The translations under genes and the position numbers were made by a program. Shown here in pieces: positions 27,045-34,891 of a stretch of DNA of 49,349 bases; positions within the stretch are counted from its first letter, which is position 1; every line of letters starts with the position of its first letter. Origin of the DNA: an uncultured Prevotellaceae bacterium (GTDB lineage: Bacteria > Bacteroidota > Bacteroidia > Bacteroidales > Muribaculaceae). The notes below the pieces were generated by a model. It was not told where the DNA came from. It saw only the letters and a program-made list of their open reading frames with translations, and did not search any database. The stretch spans positions 1 through 49,349 of the forward strand of contig ONGE01000023.1 of NCBI GenBank assembly GCA_900317325.1, written 5' to 3'.

Positions 27045-28963
27045 AACGCCTTTCTCTACTGGTAACGATAATCATGGCATTACTCTTACCGCAACTTCTT
27101 AACGCGCGCACCGGGGTCGTTTATGGCCCTGGCGCGAGCGCTTTTTCTGTAGAGACCAATAAGGATGCCCAGCAGGTGAAGCTGCGCATTTATAATGCCG
27201 GACTGGGCGGGAAACCTGTCAAGACTGTCGATATGAAGCGCGCTAAAGGCGACGGCACGACGTGGCAGACTACCGTCAAGGGTGACTTGAAGGGAAAGTT
27301 CTACACCTTCGACGTGAAATATGGCGGCAAGTTCCGTGGCGAGTGCCCGGGCATCTGGGCCACCGCCGTGGGTGTGAACGGCAAGCGTGGTGCTGTCGTT
27401 GACATGGGCGAGACCAATCCCCAAGGCTGGAACGCCGACAAGCGTCCCAACATAGCCGCCAAGGATCTCATCCTTTATGAGATGCACCACCGTGACTTCT
27501 CCATCGACGAGTCGGGCGGCTTTGCCAACAAGGGCAAATTCCTTGCCCTGACCGAGCCGCGCGCTATCATGCACCTGAAGGAACTGGGTGTGAACGCGGT
27601 GCATATCTTGCCGTCGTTTGACTATGCGTCGGTCGATGAGACCCGCCTCGACGAACCGCAGTACAACTGGGGCTATGATCCCGTGAACTACAACGTGCCC
27701 GAGGGAGGCTACTCCACCGACCCCTACAAGCCCGAAGTGCGCATCCGCGAGTTCAAGCAGATGGTGCAAGCCTTGCACAAGGCCGGTATCAAGGTGATTC
27801 TGGACGTGGTGTATAACCACACCTGGAACATTGACGGCAGCAACTTCCAGCGCACCCGTCCCGATTACTTCTACCGCAAGAATGCCGATGGCTCCTACAG
27901 CAACGGCAGCGGTTGCGGCAACGAAACGGCGAGCGAGCGCGAAGCGATGCGCCAGTACATGATCGAGAGCGTGAAATATTGGGTCGAGGAGTACCACATC
28001 GACGGTTTCCGTTTCGACCTGATGGGCGTGCACGACGTTGAGACGATGAACGCCATCCGTGCCGCTGTGCCTCAGGACATTTTCATCTATGGTGAAGGCT
28101 GGAGTGCCGGCAGCTGCGCTTTCTCGGGTGATTTGGCCATGAAGGCCAACATCAACAAGATGCCGGGCATCGCCGCCTTCAGCGACGAGATGCGTGACGC
28201 GTTGCGCGGCCCGTGGGACAGTAATAGCAAGGCTGCCTTCCTGGGCGGTGTAAAGGGCAATGAGGAGAGCATCAAGTTCGGTATTGTGGGTGCCATCCAG
28301 CATCCCGGTATTGACTATAGCAAGGTGAACTACAGCCAGGTGCCCTACGCCATCGAGCCGACGCAGATGATTGCCTATGTGAGTTGCCACGACGACATGT
28401 GCCTCGTGGACCGCCTCAAAGCCAGCGTCAAGGGCATTACCACTGATGAACTCATCCGCCTCGACCTGCTTGCACAGACCGTGGTGATGACGTCACAGGG
28501 TGTGCCGTTCATGCTCAGCGGCGAGGAGATGCTGCGCGACAAGAAGGGGGTCCACAACAGCTACGAGAGCCCCGACAGCATCAACCACCTGGATTGGGAC
28601 AACCTGGAACGCTATCCGCAGGTGATGGAGTACTACAAGAACCTCATCGCCCTGCGCAAGGCTCATCCTGCCTTCCACATGGGCAGTGCCGACATGGTGC
28701 GCAAGAATCTCGACTTCCTGCCCACCGAAAGCTGCCTTGTGGCCTATCACATCAACGGCCGTAATGTTCCCGGCGAGACTTGGGGTGACATCTACGTCGC
28801 CTTCAACGCCCACAAGCGCGCCCGCACCATCGAAATTCCCGCCGGCACTTACACCGTGGTCTGCCGCAACATCAAGTGCAACCCCGCCGGCCTCACTACC
28901 GTCACTACCAAAGGCGGCAAGGTAACCATCCCCGCCCAGAGTGCGTTAATCCTCCACAACTAG
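27041..28963 (+). CDS. pulA: Type I pullulanase (GH13), exported
   Basis: This enzyme debranches alpha-1,6 links in pullulan, amylopectin and branched dextrins. Residues 1-22 look like a signal peptide, so it should act in the periplasm. About 24-120 is a CBM48-like domain. The type I pullulanase motif YNWGYDP is at residues 208-214. Catalytic residues are nucleophile D326 (GFRFDLMG), acid/base E352 (YGEGW) and D451 (SCHDDM). At 640 aa its size is normal for Bacteroidales. It is translationally coupled to malQ through a 4-bp overlap. The stop codon lies inside a 22-bp perfect palindrome (28951-28972). Confidence 0.94.
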   Translation: MKRLSLLVTIIMALLLPQLLNARTGVVYGPGASAFSVETNKDAQQVKLRIYNAGLGGKPVKTVDMKRAKGDGTTWQTTVKGDLKGKFYTFDVKYGGKFRGECPGIWATAVGVNGKRGAVVDMGETNPQGWNADKRPNIAAKDLILYEMHHRDFSIDESGGFANKGKFLALTEPRAIMHLKELGVNAVHILPSFDYASVDETRLDEPQYNWGYDPVNYNVPEGGYSTDPYKPEVRIREFKQMVQALHKAGIKVILDVVYNHTWNIDGSNFQRTRPDYFYRKNADGSYSNGSGCGNETASEREAMRQYMIESVKYWVEEYHIDGFRFDLMGVHDVETMNAIRAAVPQDIFIYGEGWSAGSCAFSGDLAMKANINKMPGIAAFSDEMRDALRGPWDSNSKAAFLGGVKGNEESIKFGIVGAIQHPGIDYSKVNYSQVPYAIEPTQMIAYVSCHDDMCLVDRLKASVKGITTDELIRLDLLAQTVVMTSQGVPFMLSGEEMLRDKKGVHNSYESPDSINHLDWDNLERYPQVMEYYKNLIALRKAHPAFHMGSADMVRKNLDFLPTESCLVAYHINGRNVPGETWGDIYVAFNAHKRARTIEIPAGTYTVVCRNIKCNPAGLTTVTTKGGKVTIPAQSALILHN

Positions 28964-28972
28964 TTGTGGAGG
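28951..28972. repeat. 22-bp perfect palindrome spanning the pulA stop codon
   Basis: CCTCCACAACT and its exact reverse complement AGTTGTGGAGG meet at the TAG stop (28961-28963). It could form a hairpin at the 3' end of the mRNA. It lies 4 bp before the 29-bp inverted repeat of the adjacent four-helix-bundle element. Confidence 0.8.
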
Positions 28973-28975
28973 ATA

Positions 28976-29413
28976 GATTAGTGATTAGAGATTAGTGATT
29001 AGTGGAATTATACTTTTTTAGATGGAATATCAATTTGAGAAATTAAACGCTTGGCAAGAGTCTCGCAAGATGGTTCTTGCAGTTTATCAATTGCTCAAGA
29101 AGTTTCCCAGTGAGGAACGATTTGCTCTTTGTGACCAATTGCGTCGTGCCGCGATTTCAGTGCCCTCCAACATTGCGGAAGGCAATGGCAGGATGGCAGT
29201 GAAAGAACAGATTCATTTCCTTGAAATAGCGTTTGGTTCTGTGATGGAGATTTATAGCCAGCTGCAGTTGGCAGTTGATTTAGGCTACATTTCAGATGAA
29301 GATTTCAAACAAGTCAAGCCGCTCATTTATAATACTTCAAAGTTGATTAGCGGTTTGCGTTCAAGCAAAGTTACATCATAACTTCACTAATCACTAATCT
29401 CTAATCACTAATC
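28976..29413. mobile_element. Four-helix-bundle gene cassette bounded by a perfect 29-bp inverted repeat
   Basis: The left arm 28976-29004 and right arm 29385-29413 are exact reverse complements. Each arm is built from heptads ATTAGTG and ATTAGAG (order ATTAGTG-ATTAGAG-ATTAGTG-ATTAGTG on the left). The only gene inside is the S23/four-helix-bundle ORF at 29022-29381. The symmetry and the AT-rich content, unlike the neighbours, suggest a small inserted unit. No transposase is present. Confidence 0.65.
29022..29381 (+). CDS. Four-helix-bundle protein (23S rRNA intervening-sequence/S23 family)
   Basis: This protein of 119 aa belongs to the S23 family first seen in 23S rRNA intervening sequences and structurally related to Avd of diversity-generating retroelements. 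Family landmarks are LNAWQESRKMVLAVYQLLKKFP, then FALCDQLRRAAISVPSNIAEGNGR, and a final helix ending LISGLRSSK. No rRNA or retroelement is nearby. The biochemical role of free-standing copies is not known. Its codons are more AT-rich than those of the flanking genes. It sits inside the inverted-repeat cassette at 28976-29413. Confidence 0.85.
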   Translation: MEYQFEKLNAWQESRKMVLAVYQLLKKFPSEERFALCDQLRRAAISVPSNIAEGNGRMAVKEQIHFLEIAFGSVMEIYSQLQLAVDLGYISDEDFKQVKPLIYNTSKLISGLRSSKVTS

Positions 29414-29447
29414 AACAAAAAAGGAGGGCAAACCCTCCTTTTTTGTT
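29414..29447. terminator. Bidirectional terminator between the four-helix-bundle gene and ddl
   Basis: A perfect 15-bp stem AACAAAAAAGGAGGG / CCCTCCTTTTTTGTT closes a CAAA loop, with a T-run in both directions. It serves the plus-strand gene and ddl, whose stop is immediately next to it. Confidence 0.9.
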
Positions 29448-30449
29448 CTAGAACTGGTTCTCGACGATGTCGGTGAGGACGTCGGTGAGGCTGAGGCCGG
29501 CGGCGCGGACTTGCTGGGGGATGAAACTGGTGGCGGTCATGCCGGGGGTGGTGTTGATTTCCAGCAGGTTGATGTGGTCGGTGCCGTCGGGGTTCTTGGT
29601 GATGATGAAGTCGATGCGGATGATGCCGTTGCAGTGCAGGATGTCGTAGATGCGTGACGTCTCGGCCTGGAGGGCGGCGGTCAGCTCATCGCTGATGCGG
29701 GCAGGCGTAATTTCTTCGACCTGACCGTTGTACTTGGCATCGTAATCAAAGAACTCGTTGTCGGTAACGACCTCGGTCACGGGGAAGACAACCGATTTGT
29801 TCTTGGTCTTGTAGCAGCCCACGGTGACCTCGGTTCCGTCGAGGAAACGCTCGATCATCACGTTATCGCACTGCTTGAAGGCAAATTCCATGGCGTCGTC
29901 CAGCTGGTCGCAGCTTTTCACCTTGGTCACGCCGAAACTGGAACCGTCGGCAGTGGGTTTGACAAAGCAAGGCATTCCCAGATAATCCTTGACCTTCTCG
30001 GCATTCCAGCCGTGAGGCACACCGCGGCGCACCTGGATGCTGTCGGGCACCGAGCAGCCGAAGGCCTTCAGGTAGTTGTTCAAGGCGAATTTGTGGAACG
30101 TGAGCGCCTCGACGAGCACGTTGCAGGTCGAGTAGGGCAGGTCAATCATGTCGAAGTAGCCTTGCAGCACACCGTTCTCGCCGGGAGTGCCGTGGATGGT
30201 GATATAGGCATAGTCGAAACGGATCTTCTCGCCATCCTTGACGAACGAGAAGTCGTTCTTGTCGATAACCGGTTGCTGGCCGTCGGGCAGGTTCACATGC
30301 CAGTCGTTCTTCCTGATCATGACGATATAGACGTTGTAACGCTCGTGGTCAAACGCCGAATTGATTCCCTCGGCCGAACGCAGGGAAACCTCGTATTCCG
30401 AGGAGTCGCCACCGCATACGATGGCTATAGTTCTTTTGGTGTAGTTCAT
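29448..30449 (-). CDS. ddl: D-alanine--D-alanine ligase
   Basis: This cytoplasmic ATP-grasp enzyme joins two D-Ala residues for peptidoglycan precursors. The start at 30449 (MNYTKRTIAIVCGG) is chosen because a -7 box at 30477-30484 lies upstream of it and because the family begins at this beta-strand. This gives 333 aa, a normal length. Motifs seen are CGGDSSEYEVSLRSA (N-terminal glycine loop with the catalytic E), IHGTPGENGVLQGYFDM, CFVKPTADGSSFGVTKV (ATP-grasp) and the metal-binding LLEINTTPGMT. It is divergent from murF, which uses its product. Confidence 0.95.
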   Translation of the reverse strand: MNYTKRTIAIVCGGDSSEYEVSLRSAEGINSAFDHERYNVYIVMIRKNDWHVNLPDGQQPVIDKNDFSFVKDGEKIRFDYAYITIHGTPGENGVLQGYFDMIDLPYSTCNVLVEALTFHKFALNNYLKAFGCSVPDSIQVRRGVPHGWNAEKVKDYLGMPCFVKPTADGSSFGVTKVKSCDQLDDAMEFAFKQCDNVMIERFLDGTEVTVGCYKTKNKSVVFPVTEVVTDNEFFDYDAKYNGQVEEITPARISDELTAALQAETSRIYDILHCNGIIRIDFIITKNPDGTDHINLLEINTTPGMTATSFIPQQVRAAGLSLTDVLTDIVENQF

Positions 30450-30476
30450 TTTTTGTGCGCACATTAAAAATCGGTG

Positions 30477-30515
30477 CAAAATTATATAAAATAATCCGCT
30501 TTTTAAGTAATTTTG
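30477..30515. promoter_or_regulatory. Divergent promoters of ddl and murF
   Basis: Two exact -7 boxes face away from each other: TAATTTTG on the minus strand (30484-30477) for ddl and TAATTTTG on the plus strand (30508-30515) for murF. Each would have its -33 region inside the other's -7 area, and neither has a good -33 TTTG. The murF leader would be only about 16 nt. Confidence 0.6.
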
Positions 30516-30537
30516 CGGTAAATATATTGAACAGAAT

Positions 30538-31851
30538 ATGGATATCAAAGAACTTTACGCGCTTTATCAGCAGCATCCCGTTATCACCACCGATAGCCGT
30601 GACTGTCCCGAGGACAGCATTTTCATCGCCTTGAAGGGCGAATCGTTTGACGGAAACCAGTTTGCGGTCCAGGCCCTGGAGAAAGGCTGTGCTGTCGCAA
30701 TCGTCAGCGATGAGCAGGTCTATAACGACTATAAGGGTGATAAGCAGATGATACTCGTGCCTGATACCTTGCAGACCTACAAGGACATGGCACGTGAGCA
30801 TCGCCGCCGCTTCGACATTCCCGTCATTGCCATCACGGGAACCAACGGCAAGACGACGACCAAGGAGCTTGTCCGTGCCGTCATCGGTGAGCGTTACGAC
30901 GAGATGGCGACCGAGGGCAACTACAACAACGACATAGGCGTTCCCAAGACGCTGTTCCGCCTCAGTGTCATGCACGAAGTTGCCATCATCGAGATGGGCG
31001 CCAGTCATCCCGGTGACATCAAGACGCTGGTCGAGACAGCCGAGCCCACTTGCGGCCTGATCACCAATGTGGGCAAGGCCCATTTGCAGGGTTTCGGCTC
31101 GCTCGAGGGTGTCATCCGCACCAAGGGCGAACTGTATGATTACCTGGCGAAGGATTCGGACAGTGTCATCTTTGTCAACGCCGACAATGAGCATCTGATG
31201 AAGATTCTGCCCAAGAATGTCAAGGCCAAGTGCTACACGCGCGATGAGCGTAAGACCGGGGCACGTGTTTTTGGCCAGATCATTGCCTGTGACCCGTTCC
31301 TGCGCCTGAAGTGGCGACAGACCGACGGCGAATGGCACGAGGTGGCCACTCATCTCATCGGCAGCTACAACCTCGATAATGTGTTGGCAGCTGTCACTGT
31401 AGGCTTGCACTTCGGCATTACACCCGAGCAGATTTGTCACGCGCTCGAGAACTATGTTCCCTCCAATAACCGTTCGCAACTCACCGAGACCGAGCACAAC
31501 CACCTCATCGTGGATGCCTACAACGCTAATCCCACCTCGATGGCTGCGGCACTCGACAACTTCAGCCTGATGGAGGTGAGCCCCAAGATGGCCATCCTGG
31601 GCGAGATGCGCGAGCTTGGAGATAGCAGTGCCGAGGAACACCGCCGCGTCGTGGAGCGCCTGGCAACCTGCCACTTCGACGAAGTGTGGCTCGTGGGCCA
31701 GGAGTTCAAGGATATTGAATGTCCCTATCGCAAGTTTGACGACGTGGAGCAGGTCAAGGCCGCTATCGCCGCCAACCGCCCCGAGGGCTGCTACATCCTC
31801 ATCAAGGGTTCCCACGGCACCCGTTTGTTCCAGCTCCCTGAGTTGCTGTAA
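30538..31851 (+). CDS. murF: UDP-MurNAc-tripeptide--D-alanyl-D-alanine ligase
   Basis: This cytoplasmic Mur ligase adds D-Ala-D-Ala to the UDP-MurNAc tripeptide. The N-terminal MurF domain has TTDSRDCPEDSIFIALKGESFDG. The ATP loop GTNGKTT is at residues 101-107, followed by TEGNYNNDIGVP and IIEMGASHPGDI. The C-terminal domain shows VDAYNANPTSM and ILGEMRELGD. At 437 aa it is a normal length. It starts three consecutive plus-strand genes (murF, thioesterase, dprA). Confidence 0.95.
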   Translation: MDIKELYALYQQHPVITTDSRDCPEDSIFIALKGESFDGNQFAVQALEKGCAVAIVSDEQVYNDYKGDKQMILVPDTLQTYKDMAREHRRRFDIPVIAITGTNGKTTTKELVRAVIGERYDEMATEGNYNNDIGVPKTLFRLSVMHEVAIIEMGASHPGDIKTLVETAEPTCGLITNVGKAHLQGFGSLEGVIRTKGELYDYLAKDSDSVIFVNADNEHLMKILPKNVKAKCYTRDERKTGARVFGQIIACDPFLRLKWRQTDGEWHEVATHLIGSYNLDNVLAAVTVGLHFGITPEQICHALENYVPSNNRSQLTETEHNHLIVDAYNANPTSMAAALDNFSLMEVSPKMAILGEMRELGDSSAEEHRRVVERLATCHFDEVWLVGQEFKDIECPYRKFDDVEQVKAAIAANRPEGCYILIKGSHGTRLFQLPELL

Positions 31852-31878
31852 TCCCACGTTAAAGGTATCGTCGTTTCT

Positions 31879-32304
31879 ATGGAAAAGAACCTGGACAAGT
31901 ATTTTTTCACGCTCGAAATTGCGGTGCGTGACTATGAACTTGACAGCGAGGGCATCGTCAACAATGCCGTCTATCTGCATTATCTTGAGCACACGCGTCA
32001 CGCCTTTGTCAAGCAAGAGGGCATCCCCTTCGGCAGCATGACTAGCGAGGGCCTTATTCCGGTGGTCAGGCGCATGACTATCGATTATTTCACCCCGTTG
32101 CGCAGTGGGGATGTGATGCTGAGTTGCTTGTGGATTGAGCGAGAGGGTGCCCGTTTCATCTTCCATCAGGACATCTTCAAGAAAGAGGGTGGGGAACCGG
32201 TGGTCAGTGCAACGGTTACCATCGTGTGTATGGAAAGAAATGGCCGCATCAATCGCGGCGATGATCTTGTCGCACGCCTGTCCAAATATTTTGACCAGCC
32301 ATGA
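31879..32304 (+). CDS. Hotdog-fold acyl-CoA thioesterase (YbgC/4-hydroxybenzoyl-CoA thioesterase family)
   Basis: This small cytoplasmic protein of 141 aa likely hydrolyses acyl-CoA or acyl-ACP thioesters. The family pattern is visible: RDYELDSEGIVNNAVYLHYLEHTRHAFV. The usual catalytic Asp position is shifted to the D-S-E-G-I-V-N-N motif. A long central helix and the RMTIDYFTPLRSGD strand pair follow. The gene lies 27 bp after murF and overlaps dprA by 4 bp (ATGA). The natural substrate is unknown. Confidence 0.85.
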   Translation: MEKNLDKYFFTLEIAVRDYELDSEGIVNNAVYLHYLEHTRHAFVKQEGIPFGSMTSEGLIPVVRRMTIDYFTPLRSGDVMLSCLWIEREGARFIFHQDIFKKEGGEPVVSATVTIVCMERNGRINRGDDLVARLSKYFDQP

Positions 32305-33419
32305 ATGACAACTGCGGGTACACGGCTTTGACCTATCGCATCGCCTTTGCAAGTCTGCAAGGGATGGGCGTGGACCTGGCGCGCAAGCTGCTTGATGTCG
32401 TGGGCAGTGAAGAGCAGTTCTTTGCCATGAACGAGAAGGACTTGCGTCAACTCACCCATGGCCGCAGCAAGATTTACAGCGACAGCTACCGTCGCGGCTG
32501 CTTGCAACGAGCCCTGAAAGAGGAGGCCTTCGTGCGTGAACACGGCATAGCCGTCACCTATTTCACCGACGACAACTATCCGCACCGGCTGATTGAGGCA
32601 CCTGATGCTCCGGCGATGATCTATACCCTGGGCAAATGCGACTTGGAGAGTCGGCACGTGATCAGCGTGGTGGGTACACGCCACGCGACTCAATACGGCA
32701 TCCGGTTTTGCGAAACGCTTATCGGCGAGTTGTCACAACGACTGCCCGACCTGATAGTGGTGAGTGGTCTGGCTTATGGCATCGACATTGCGGCTCACCG
32801 TGCCGCGCTCAAACATGGTGTGCCCACCGTGGCCGTGCTTCCCCGTGGCCTTAACCACATCTACCCATCAATGCATCGCCCCGACGCTGTCGCCATCGCC
32901 AAGCACGGAGGCATGCTCTTGACCGATTACACCAGTCAAGACGAGGTGCAGAAGAGCAATTTCCTCGCCCGCAACCGCATTGTGGCTGCGTTGAGCGACT
33001 GCACCGTCGTTGTGGAGTCGGCTGGTTCTGGTGGTGCATTGGTCACTGCATCGCTGGCCATGAGTTACAACCGCGACGTGATGGCACTTCCCGGCCGCTG
33101 CGGCGACGAGTACTCGGCTGGATGCAACAAACTCATTGCCACCAACAAGGCCGCCCTCATCACCGGAGCCGATGACTTGATGGCCGCCATGCGCTGGGAA
33201 AGTGCCCGACAGGAGCCCCAGCCACTTGCCCTCTTCCCCGATTTGTCCAAGGAGGAACAGGCTGTGGTCGATGTCATCCGTGACCGCGGCGAGATTCACA
33301 TCAACGCCTTGGCCGACGCACTCCATCTCCCTGTCTATAAGCTCATGAGCGTCCTGGTAGAACTTGATTGCAAGAACGTCATCGCCACTCTGCCTGGATG
33401 CCGCTATACTGTTGTTTAG
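32301..33419 (+). CDS. dprA: DNA-processing protein DprA
   Basis: DprA protects incoming single-stranded DNA and loads RecA during transformation. An N-terminal helical (SAM/HhH-like) region is followed by the Rossmann core: ISVVGTRHATQYG, VVSGLAYGIDIAAHRAAL, TVAVLPRGLNHIYP, FLARNRIVAALSDCTVVVESAGSGGALVTASLA and LPGRCGDEYSAGCNKLI. A C-terminal winged-helix domain covers about the last 60 residues. At 372 aa the size is normal. It is coupled to the thioesterase gene by a 4-bp overlap. Confidence 0.95.
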   Translation: MNDNCGYTALTYRIAFASLQGMGVDLARKLLDVVGSEEQFFAMNEKDLRQLTHGRSKIYSDSYRRGCLQRALKEEAFVREHGIAVTYFTDDNYPHRLIEAPDAPAMIYTLGKCDLESRHVISVVGTRHATQYGIRFCETLIGELSQRLPDLIVVSGLAYGIDIAAHRAALKHGVPTVAVLPRGLNHIYPSMHRPDAVAIAKHGGMLLTDYTSQDEVQKSNFLARNRIVAALSDCTVVVESAGSGGALVTASLAMSYNRDVMALPGRCGDEYSAGCNKLIATNKAALITGADDLMAAMRWESARQEPQPLALFPDLSKEEQAVVDVIRDRGEIHINALADALHLPVYKLMSVLVELDCKNVIATLPGCRYTVV

Positions 33420-33515
33420 ACTTTTTAACATTTCATTGCGCGGATAGATGAAGGAAAAGCTGTACCTTTACATTTTCATTTTTAATCAAAAGCGGACTTT
33501 TAATTACACAACGAT

Positions 33516-34397
33516 ATGAATACTGACAGAATTCCCGATTCAGAGTTCATCATCAATGATGATGGCTCGGCATTTCACATCCATGTGAAGCCCGAACAGT
33601 TGGCCGACAACATCATCGTGTGCGGTGACCCCGGCCGCGTGACCATGATTGCATCCTATTTCGACACACGTGACTGGGAGACCTCCAGCCGCGAATTCCA
33701 CGGCATCGGTGGCACCTATCACGGCAAGCCCATCATGGCTCTGTCTCACGGTATCGGCCCCGACAACATCGACATCGTGATGACCGAGCTCGACGGCCTC
33801 GCCAATATCGATTTCGAGACTCGTACCCCCAAAACCGAGCACCGCACCCTGAACATTGTGCGCATCGGCACATCGGGCGGCTTGCAGCCTTATGTACCCG
33901 TTGGCACTCCGGTGATTGCCTCCAAGGCTATCGGCTTTGACGGCGTCATCAACTACTATGCTGACCGCAACAAGGTCGCTGACCTTGACTTTGAGAAGAA
34001 ATTCTGTGAGTTCGTGAAATGGAATCCCTTGCTTGCCAAACCCTATGTGGTGGATGCTGACCCGTGGCTGGTGGAGAAAATCGGCCGTGACGACATGGTG
34101 CGTGGCTATACCATCTCGGCAGTAGGTTTCTATGGTCCCCAGGGCCGCAGGGTGCGTCTTGACCTGGCCGAGCCCGAGCTCAACAGCCGCATTGAGAAAT
34201 TTGAGTACAACGGCGGCCACATCACCAACTATGAGATGGAGAGCAGTGCCTTGCAGGGAATGGCAGCCATGCTGGGACACCGTGCAATGACCGTTTGCTC
34301 GATCATCGCCAATCGCGTGGCTACCAATGTCAATCCCAACTACAAGACCGCTGTCGAGGATCTGGTGCGCACCGTGCTGGATCGCTTGACCGACTAA
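33516..34397 (+). CDS. udp: Nucleoside phosphorylase, uridine phosphorylase-like
   Basis: This cytoplasmic NP-I family enzyme of 293 aa splits a nucleoside with phosphate into base and ribose-1-phosphate. Visible motifs are IIVCGDPGRVTMIASYFD (phosphate loop), GIGPDNIDIVMTEL, VRIGTSGGLQPYVPVGTPVIA and NYEMESSALQGMAAMLGHRA (ribose binding). The overall pattern is nearer to uridine than to purine nucleoside phosphorylase, but base specificity is not certain. It is monocistronic, with a terminator at 34420-34458. Confidence 0.87.
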   Translation: MNTDRIPDSEFIINDDGSAFHIHVKPEQLADNIIVCGDPGRVTMIASYFDTRDWETSSREFHGIGGTYHGKPIMALSHGIGPDNIDIVMTELDGLANIDFETRTPKTEHRTLNIVRIGTSGGLQPYVPVGTPVIASKAIGFDGVINYYADRNKVADLDFEKKFCEFVKWNPLLAKPYVVDADPWLVEKIGRDDMVRGYTISAVGFYGPQGRRVRLDLAEPELNSRIEKFEYNGGHITNYEMESSALQGMAAMLGHRAMTVCSIIANRVATNVNPNYKTAVEDLVRTVLDRLTD

Positions 34398-34419
34398 GCT
34401 GGTGATAATAAATGACATA

Positions 34420-34458
34420 AAGAGTCTGTCGCTTATCGTTAAAGCGACAGGCTCTTTT
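34420..34458 (+). terminator. Rho-independent terminator of the nucleoside phosphorylase gene
   Basis: Stem AAGAGTCTGTCGCTT / AAGCGACAGGCTCTT (one G-U pair) with a 7-nt loop, ending in TTTTC. Confidence 0.85.
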
Positions 34459-34578
34459 CTTGTGATAACGTCAAGAAATGGTCCAAAACAAAAAAAATCT
34501 TAAAACGTACAATTTTTATAATAATTGACAACATTATCGCGTTATGATGTTGTAAGATTTAATAAAACGAGTTTGCCT

Positions 34579-34737
34579 ATGCACAGAACGACTACTTCAA
34601 CTAACAATGAAAAGGACGTTATTACAGCAGTGAAAGGCCCCAAGAAGGGCACCATCGAGTTGCTCAAACAATTTGCCCGAGCCTACGAGTATAACGTCGA
34701 GTTACCAAGAGGGTTGGAGTCGATGATTTTGAATTGA
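34579..34737 (+). CDS. Conserved small Bacteroidales protein of unknown function (52 aa)
   Basis: The start at 34579 (MHRTTTSTNNEKD) is preferred to an in-frame ATG at 34525 because the conserved part begins later and the upstream codons look non-coding. The core reads KGPKKGTIELLKQFARAYEYN, followed by L-P-R-G-L-E-S-M-I-L-N at the C-terminus. Short proteins with a P-K-K-x-T-I-x-x-L-x-Q-F-A-R-A-Y core recur in Bacteroides and Prevotella genomes as uncharacterised basic proteins (recalled family, not searched). A hairpin terminator follows at 34770-34800. Confidence 0.7.
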   Translation: MHRTTTSTNNEKDVITAVKGPKKGTIELLKQFARAYEYNVELPRGLESMILN

Positions 34738-34769
34738 AATAATCATCCCCTCTCCCCTAAAGGAATCAA

Positions 34770-34821
34770 GAAGCCTTCCCGCCATGAACGGGGAGGCTTC
34801 ATCATTCTTGCTGGTTTTTTT
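34770..34821 (+). terminator. Terminator after the 52-aa gene
   Basis: Stem GAAGCCTTCCCG / CGGGGAGGCTTC (one G-U pair) around a 7-nt loop at 34770-34800. A T-run (34815-34821) follows only after a gap of about 14 nt, so termination may be imperfect. Confidence 0.6.
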
Positions 34822-34842
34822 GCCTCTTCGGCAGCTTTCTTG

Positions 34843-34873
34843 TTGTCTATGTCGCGATAAAACTGTAAATTTG
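34843..34873 (+). promoter_or_regulatory. Promoter of cdsA
   Basis: TTG at 34843-34845, a 20-nt spacer and TAAATTTG at 34866-34873. The transcript would begin near 34880, so translation starts at 34892 and not at the in-frame ATG at 34784. Confidence 0.7.
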
Positions 34874-34891
34874 CACCCAAAACAAACTGTT

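Noticed and set aside
29022-29381. S23/Avd-like gene as part of a diversity-generating retroelement
   Set aside because: No reverse transcriptase, template repeat or variable repeat is seen in the flanking sequence.
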